From an uncultured Collinsella sp. (GTDB lineage: Bacteria > Actinomycetota > Coriobacteriia > Coriobacteriales > Coriobacteriaceae), in the NCBI GenBank assembly GCA_900542275.1, contig UQMW01000071.1:1-5760 (forward strand): a stretch of DNA of 5,760 nucleotides, in the 5' to 3' direction. Below the pieces are notes generated by a model that saw only the letters and a program-made list of their open reading frames with translations, was not told where the DNA came from and made no database searches. A program made the position numbers and the translations under genes. This document shows, piece by piece, positions 1 through 2,871 of the stretch; within the stretch, counting starts at the first letter, position 1; every line of letters starts with the position of its first letter.

Positions 1-15
1 CTGAGAGCAAGAATC

Positions 16-67
16 GTCCCGTGGCCACAAATTTTCAATTCTTGAAAATTTCTTGTCCATCCGGGAC
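16..67. repeat. Long imperfect hairpin (inverted repeat)
   Basis: The outer arms GTCCCG (16-21) and CGGGAC (62-67) are exact reverse complements. TGG (22-24) can pair with CCA (57-59). AAATTTTCAA (29-38) and TTGAAAATTT (42-51) form a perfect 10-bp inner stem around a TTC loop. There is no T-run after it on either strand, so it is not an obvious intrinsic terminator. It lies downstream of the minus-strand regulator and is the first of three adjacent hairpins. Its role is unknown; a mobile palindromic repeat or an RNA-stabilising 3' structure are both possible. Confidence 0.6.
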
Positions 68-69
68 TT

Positions 70-101
70 CACTTCTTCAACTCATGTGAGTTTCCGAAGT
101 G
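70..101. repeat. Nested hairpin with symmetric internal loop
   Basis: CACTTC (70-75) pairs with GAAGTG (96-101). Inside, AACTCA (79-84) pairs with TGAGTT (87-92). The two stems are separated by a symmetric 3x3 internal loop (TTC/TCC). It starts three bases after the 16-67 hairpin ends. No T-tract follows it. Function is unknown. Confidence 0.5.
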
Positions 102-107
102 CTCTTG

Positions 108-127
108 TTGGGGCGTGCCTGCCCCAA
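108..127. terminator. Short GC hairpin behind the XRE gene, weak terminator candidate
   Basis: TTGGGGC (108-114) and GCCCCAA (121-127) form a perfect 7-bp stem with loop GTGCCT. It lies 14 bases past the stop codon of the minus-strand regulator, where a terminator is expected. On the minus strand it is followed by AACAAGAGC, not a T-run, so intrinsic termination is uncertain. Confidence 0.35.
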
Positions 128-140
128 ACCCTGCTTATGT

Positions 141-734
141 TTACTGAGGCACAGGGCCTAACCCCAAAGTTCCAGCCAGCATAAAGGCACCAAATATCAG
201 AGCAACTATCCCCAAGCCGGCAAGGGCAATCAAAAAGGTTTGGTGGCAAGACTGGCCTTTGCACTTTCGGTATATAGCGTATCCCAGCAGTACAAGGAAC
301 GAGAGGATTGCTATCAATGGGAGAATTATCCCCACTACTGTAAAAAGAAAGGTGTCGAGCCGCCATCCGATATTATCCAGATATAGAATGAAAATTATGG
401 CAACTGTAAGGCATTCAATAATTGAGAGAACACTTTTTCTCTCCTGCTGAATTTGCTTCTCCGCAAAGCTTAACGCATTGTTCACAATTTCATTGTTCAT
501 CGCGATAGACATCTCTGATTCATCTATCCTTTCGGATTTCATAAGTTCTGCAACACTGACATCTAAAGCTGCGGCCAATGGCTCGATGGTATTGATGTCG
601 GGGAACCCCACACCTCTTTCCCAGCGGCTGATAGCTTTATCGGTCACATTCAATTTTGCGGCCAGGTCAGATTGTGTCATTTTCTTGTCTTTGCGGCACT
701 GGGCGATAAATGTACCAAACTTCTGTAAATCCAT
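141..734 (-). CDS. XRE-family HTH transcriptional regulator with C-terminal membrane domain
   Basis: This 197-residue protein should act as a DNA-binding regulator tethered to the membrane. Residues about 6-65 form a Cro/C1-type helix-turn-helix: MTQSDLAAKLNVTDKAISRW (19-38) is the DNA-reading core and is followed by the family-typical GFPDI...LAAALDVSVAELM. A charged linker (66-100, possibly coiled coil) leads to three hydrophobic segments at about 101-118, 129-153 and 166-190. Proteins of this shape are common in Clostridia and other gut Firmicutes, but the ligand and target are generally unknown. The ATG at 734 is chosen because AAGGAGGGAG (739-748) sits at good spacing and a promoter lies just upstream. 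The gene is clearly more AT-rich than ileS and the dehydrogenase, which suggests transfer. It has no operon partner inside the window. The family call is firm; the regulatory target is not known, although self-regulation is usual. Confidence 0.9.
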   Translation of the reverse strand: MDLQKFGTFIAQCRKDKKMTQSDLAAKLNVTDKAISRWERGVGFPDINTIEPLAAALDVSVAELMKSERIDESEMSIAMNNEIVNNALSFAEKQIQQERKSVLSIIECLTVAIIFILYLDNIGWRLDTFLFTVVGIILPLIAILSFLVLLGYAIYRKCKGQSCHQTFLIALAGLGIVALIFGAFMLAGTLGLGPVPQ

Positions 735-756
735 TTTGCTCCCTCCTTGCCACTAC

Positions 757-785
757 AAGATAGCACGACTATAAACCATTATCAA
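757..785 (-). promoter_or_regulatory. Sigma70-type promoter of the XRE gene
   Basis: Read on the minus strand, TTGATA (780-785) and TATCTT (757-762) are separated by exactly 17 bases, close to the TTGACA/TATAAT consensus. Transcription should begin near 750. That gives a very short leader of about 16 bases carrying the strong Shine-Dalgarno AAGGAGGGAG (739-748) before the ATG at 734. Confidence 0.65.
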
Positions 786-824
786 GAAATACCGCGGCTA
801 TTTTCGCCGTAAGATACTCTACGA

Positions 825-839
825 ATCGTTTACAACGAT
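825..839. promoter_or_regulatory. 15-bp palindrome upstream of the XRE promoter, possible operator
   Basis: ATCGTT (825-830) and AACGAT (834-839) are exact inverted half-sites around TAC. The palindrome is about 40 bases upstream of the -35 box of the regulator gene. XRE-family proteins often bind such short palindromes as dimers near their own promoter, so this is a candidate operator. Its position is farther upstream than a typical autorepression site, and 6-bp half-sites can occur by chance. Confidence 0.3.
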
Positions 840-885
840 AACCGGTTTGATTTTCAATCTGTATAAGAGAGATTTAGCCGGTTCC

Positions 886-1016
886 CTGCGTACGTGCGTA
901 CACGCTCCGCAGGAATTCCAAAGGGGCTATGCCCCTTGGCACACAGACTTTGGCACAAAGTCTAGTGTGTTACACCTTGTCAGAGGTGTACAGGCTCCCG
1001 GTACGCACGTACGCAG
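886..1016. repeat. 131-base multi-hairpin element that can fold as a four-way junction
   Basis: A perfect 16-bp outer stem joins 886-901 and 1001-1016 (core TGCGTACGTGCGTAC and its exact complement). It encloses three nearly contiguous hairpins. 918-939 is GGGGC-TAT-GCCCC flanked by CCAAA/TTGG. 941-968 is ACACAGACTTTG-GCA-CAAAGTCT(A)GTGT. 971-990 is TACACCT-TGTCAG-AGGTGTA. The 5' arm has an alternative fold: CCTGCG (885-890) with CGCAGG (908-913), enclosing CGTG-CGTA-CACG (893-904). No protein motif is present. It could be a MITE- or REP-like mobile repeat, a structured RNA, or a single-strand recombination site. The fold is visible in the sequence; the role is unknown. Confidence 0.7.
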
Positions 1017-1022
1017 CGATTA

Positions 1023-1046
1023 CCCCCAAACGCGCCATATAGGGGG
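1023..1046. repeat. C5/G5 hairpin beside the four-way element
   Basis: CCCCC (1023-1027) pairs with GGGGG (1042-1046) around a 14-base loop. It starts seven bases after the four-way element and ends two bases before the next hairpin, so the whole stretch from 886 to 1077 can be almost continuously base-paired. On its own, a 5-bp stem is weak evidence. Confidence 0.35.
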
Positions 1047-1048
1047 AC

Positions 1049-1077
1049 GATCAAGTTCGCACAAAGCGACCTTGATC
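1049..1077. repeat. Strong 12-bp hairpin
   Basis: GATCAAGTTCGC (1049-1060) and GCGACCTTGATC (1066-1077) pair over 12 positions with a single mismatch around loop ACAAA. There is no T-run on either side, which argues against an intrinsic terminator. It may belong to the same composite structured element as 886-1046. Confidence 0.6.
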
Positions 1078-1080
1078 CCG

Positions 1081-1126
1081 CAAAACAAAAGGCAGGATAC
1101 CATCACCACGATGATACCCTGCCTTT
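1081..1126 (-). terminator. Intrinsic terminator, probably bidirectional
   Basis: AAAGGCAGG (1088-1096) pairs perfectly with CCTGCCTTT (1118-1126). An inner stem CATC/GATG (1101-1104 and 1110-1113) is separated from it by a symmetric ATAC/ATAC internal loop. Read on the minus strand, the stem runs into TTTTGTTTTG (1090-1081), a usable U-tract. On the plus strand it is followed by the weaker TTTGTTCGTTCC. It would stop minus-strand readthrough before the XRE gene. Confidence 0.55.
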
Positions 1127-1179
1127 GTTCGTTCCTGTTTACCGTTCCGAGTAGTCCTTCCGCAGAATTTCCGATAAAC

Positions 1180-1228
1180 AAAAAAACGTACCCGAACCCT
1201 TTCTCGTAAAGAATCGTGTTCGAGTACG
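1180..1228 (-). terminator. Intrinsic terminator with T7 tail (second behind the dehydrogenase)
   Basis: CGTACCCGAAC (1187-1197) pairs with GTTCGAGTACG (1218-1228) over 11 positions with one mismatch, and CTTT/AAAG (1199-1202, 1208-1211) can stack inside. On the minus strand the stem is followed directly by a run of T (complement of the A-run ending at 1186). It lies about 60 bases past the first dehydrogenase terminator, so it acts as a backup or is a remnant. Confidence 0.55.
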
Positions 1229-1243
1229 AACTGAATGCTGGAG

Positions 1244-1290
1244 TAATAAAAAACCACCACAAAGGTGCCTGTCCCCTTTGTGGCGGTTTT
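1244..1290 (-). terminator. Rho-independent terminator of the dehydrogenase gene
   Basis: AAAACCACCACAAAGG (1250-1265) and CCTTTGTGGCGGTTTT (1275-1290) pair over 16 positions with one mismatch around a 9-base loop. Read on the minus strand, the stem starts six bases after the stop codon at 1297 and ends in TTTTTTATTA, a classic U-tract. This is the main 3' end for the dehydrogenase transcript. Confidence 0.85.
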
Positions 1291-1296
1291 GGTCGG

Positions 1297-2385
1297 TTAG
1301 GCCAGGATAGAGTGGCCGTAGGCGTTGGCGGCCTTGATGGCGGCGGCGAATTTTTCGTCCGTGAAGGGCTCGGGGTTTCCCTGCTTCCACTCGTTGGTGG
1401 CGTGTGCGTACTCGCACAGAGCAGGGATATCGGCCTCGGAAAGCCCGACCTGCTCAAGCGTCACGGGCAGGCCCATCTGCTTGTTAAAGGCGGCGTAGCG
1501 CTCAAGGTTCTCGGTATCGCCTGTATAGGCAAACAGCACCAGCACGCCCAGGCTTACGACCTCGCCGTGCAGATAGGTTCCCTCGCGCGGAATGCTGCAC
1601 GTGGCGTTGTAGAACGCATGCGCCACGCTCGAGTTGTAGTAGTAATCGTTTTGGTTGGTCAGGTTGGAGACGTAGCCCGTGTTGACCACGATGTCGAGCG
1701 CTATCTGCTTGACGGCCTCGCTCGACAGATTCTGGCACACGTCCTCAAGACCCTGAACGCCGCAGGTAAACAGCGGCTCGGAGCAGGTGTGGGCGAGTGC
1801 CAGGCCAAGACCGGCGGTGTGCTCCAAGTTGCCGGCGCTCGTAGCGTACTCGACCTCGGGCTGCTTAGACAGGGCATCGCCTACGCCAGCCCAGAAGTAC
1901 TCCGCCGGTGCCTCGGCGATGATCTTGGGATTGATGAAGATGTGCGCGGGGCGGTTGGGGTACGAATAGCCCTCGAGCGAGCCGTCGTCATTGTAGACAA
2001 CGGCAATGGCGGTCGCGGCGGAGCAGTTGGAGCAGATCGTCGGCACGGTAAAGACGATCTTCTTGAGCTCGATGGCCGCCGTCTTGACGGTATCGAGCGC
2101 CTTGCCGCCGCCGCAGGCGATGAGCACGTCGGCTTCCTGGCAGGCGGGGGAGTTTACGACCTTGGCGATATTGGCACGCGTGCTGTTGGTACCGTAGACG
2201 CGCGTCTCCAGAATCTCGACGTCGGTACCTGCCAGTGCAGCTTCGATGCCGGGAAGTGCTGCGGCCAGTGCTCGCTTGCCACCGATGATCGCGACCTTGG
2301 TCGCTCCGTACTCGGCCAGCGCGCCGGGCAGCTCGTCAAAGCAGTCTTCGCCGACGGTATAGTCGCTCATTCCAATTGTGCGCAT
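1297..2385 (-). CDS. Iron-containing alcohol dehydrogenase family protein (GldA/YbdH-like)
   Basis: This 362-residue NAD(P)-dependent cytosolic oxidoreductase belongs to the group III metal-dependent alcohol dehydrogenases (glycerol dehydrogenase GldA, E. coli hydroxycarboxylate dehydrogenase YbdH). The N-terminal half is a Rossmann-like nucleotide-binding domain with the family signature GGGK at 92-95 and D98, followed by VPTICSNCSAATAIAVVYND (114-133). The helical C-terminal half carries the three expected metal ligands: D170 (GVGDALSK), H256 (VAHAFYN) and H273 (YLHGEVV), spaced as in GldA. The length matches YbdH. ATG 2385 is preferred because AGAAGG lies five bases upstream; the internal ATG at 2370 has no comparable site. 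It is a single-gene unit, divergent from ileS and closed by the terminator at 1244-1290. The metal (Fe2+ or Zn2+) and the substrate (glycerol, a 2-hydroxyacid or another alcohol) cannot be decided from sequence. Confidence 0.92.
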   Translation of the reverse strand: MRTIGMSDYTVGEDCFDELPGALAEYGATKVAIIGGKRALAAALPGIEAALAGTDVEILETRVYGTNSTRANIAKVVNSPACQEADVLIACGGGKALDTVKTAAIELKKIVFTVPTICSNCSAATAIAVVYNDDGSLEGYSYPNRPAHIFINPKIIAEAPAEYFWAGVGDALSKQPEVEYATSAGNLEHTAGLGLALAHTCSEPLFTCGVQGLEDVCQNLSSEAVKQIALDIVVNTGYVSNLTNQNDYYYNSSVAHAFYNATCSIPREGTYLHGEVVSLGVLVLFAYTGDTENLERYAAFNKQMGLPVTLEQVGLSEADIPALCEYAHATNEWKQGNPEPFTDEKFAAAIKAANAYGHSILA

Positions 2386-2506
2386 AGGTACCTTCTTTCG
2401 TGAGATAGAGTGCTTTCAGGTATTTTGCTCCTAGAGAAAGGCTGTAATAGCGAGAAATTTCGAACGTATAAAACCAGTGTTGAGGGTTTTTCGGCGGCGC
2501 TGACCG

Positions 2507-2515
2507 TGCTACCAT
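2507..2515 (+). promoter_or_regulatory. Candidate extended -10 promoter for the ileS leader
   Basis: TGC-TACCAT (2507-2515) fits an extended -10 element (TGN followed by TAxxAT). A -35 at 17-base spacing would be TTTTTC (2487-2492), which is poor, as is common for extended -10 promoters. The predicted start near 2522 falls just before T-box Stem I, which supports the call. No good promoter was recognised for the divergent dehydrogenase in 2386-2500. Confidence 0.45.
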
Positions 2516-2530
2516 ACACCGCATAAGCGT

Positions 2531-2828
2531 TGATGGGGACGAGTAGTCGGCCGTCCGCATGTTACAGAGAGCGGGAAGCGCTGAGAACCCGTGCATGCGA
2601 CCGATGAAAATCACCCCGGAGCTGCGGTCCCAACGGACGTGCCGTGCAGGTTCGTCTTAGTAGACATCGCCGAGATGGTCGTCGATACAGGCCAGCCGAG
2701 TAACGGATGCGAGCGCGCGAATATGCGGGCGAGGGCATCTAAGCTGGGTGGTTAAGCGAAGAGCTTTTGCGGGCGTACAGCTCGTTTTGTGGCGCTTCGT
2801 CCCAGCTTGTAGGGACGGGCGCTTTTTT
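2531..2828 (+). promoter_or_regulatory. T-box riboswitch, isoleucine (specifier ATC), transcriptional type
   Basis: This leader senses uncharged tRNA-Ile and controls ileS. Stem I is closed by GGGG (2535-2538) with CCCC (2614-2617). The specifier loop has the AGTA loop-E motif (2542-2545) opposite GAAA and the codon ATC (2610-2612), followed by a purine. Above it TCGG/CCGA (2547-2550, 2601-2604), GCATG/CATGC (2557-2561, 2594-2598) and CGGG/CCCG (2572-2575, 2588-2591) pair, with the AGAGAG bulge at 2566-2571 and distal loop CTGAGAA. A second AGTA (2659-2662) precedes a small stem (2663-2680) that resembles Stem II. Stem III is GATGC/GCATC (2706-2710, 2735-2739). The antiterminator pairs AAGCTGGG (2741-2748) with CCCAGCTT (2801-2808) and GCGAAG (2756-2761) with CTTCGT (2795-2800), leaving the 7-base bulge TGGTTAA (2749-2755). 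Its TGGT complements the ACCA end of tRNA-Ile. The remaining bulge bases differ from the usual ACC. Confidence 0.9.
2792..2828 (+). terminator. T-box intrinsic terminator
   Basis: GCGC plus CGTCCC (2792-2795, 2798-2803) pairs with GGGACG plus GGCGC (2812-2822), with one bulged T, and is followed by TTTTTT (2823-2828). The strand CGTCCC is shared with the antiterminator (2795-2808), so the two folds exclude each other. This is the OFF state of the ileS leader when tRNA-Ile is charged. Confidence 0.88.
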
Positions 2829-2831
2829 GGT

Positions 2832-2852
2832 GCCCAACGGGCGTGCGCGCCC
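2832..2852 (+). promoter_or_regulatory. Small alternative hairpins just before the ileS ribosome binding site
   Basis: GGGCG (2839-2843) pairs with CGCCC (2848-2852) around a TGCG (UNCG-type) tetraloop. GCCC (2832-2835) can instead pair with GGGC (2839-2842). These mutually exclusive folds sit between the terminator U-tract and the AAAGGGG Shine-Dalgarno (2861-2867). They could tune initiation or protect the mRNA 5' region, but this is inference. Confidence 0.35.
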
Positions 2853-2871
2853 ACGACATGAAAGGGGTACC

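Noticed and set aside
886..1016. Interpretation as a tRNA gene, a CRISPR repeat pair or group II intron domain V
   Set aside because: There is no T-loop or acceptor pattern, no regularly spaced direct repeats, and no catalytic AGC/GAAA domain V signature.
847..1209. A 120-codon plus-strand open frame in the intergenic region
   Set aside because: It runs through all the hairpins of the structured element, has no ribosome binding site worth noting, and its product shows no protein-like pattern.
1020..1457. Minus-strand open frames of 69 to 145 codons overlapping the dehydrogenase end
   Set aside because: They cross the dehydrogenase terminator and overlap the well-supported dehydrogenase in another frame; the products are P/R/T-rich shadows.
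1216..2403. A 395-codon open frame on the plus strand across the dehydrogenase gene
   Set aside because: It is a shadow of the GC-rich dehydrogenase, starts inside a terminator hairpin region, and its product is low-complexity G/V/R-rich with no domain.
2767..2871. An upstream extension of ileS to an in-frame start at 2767
   Set aside because: The added residues would be encoded by the antiterminator and terminator of the T-box. The GTG at 2872 has a Shine-Dalgarno and matches the IleRS N-terminus.
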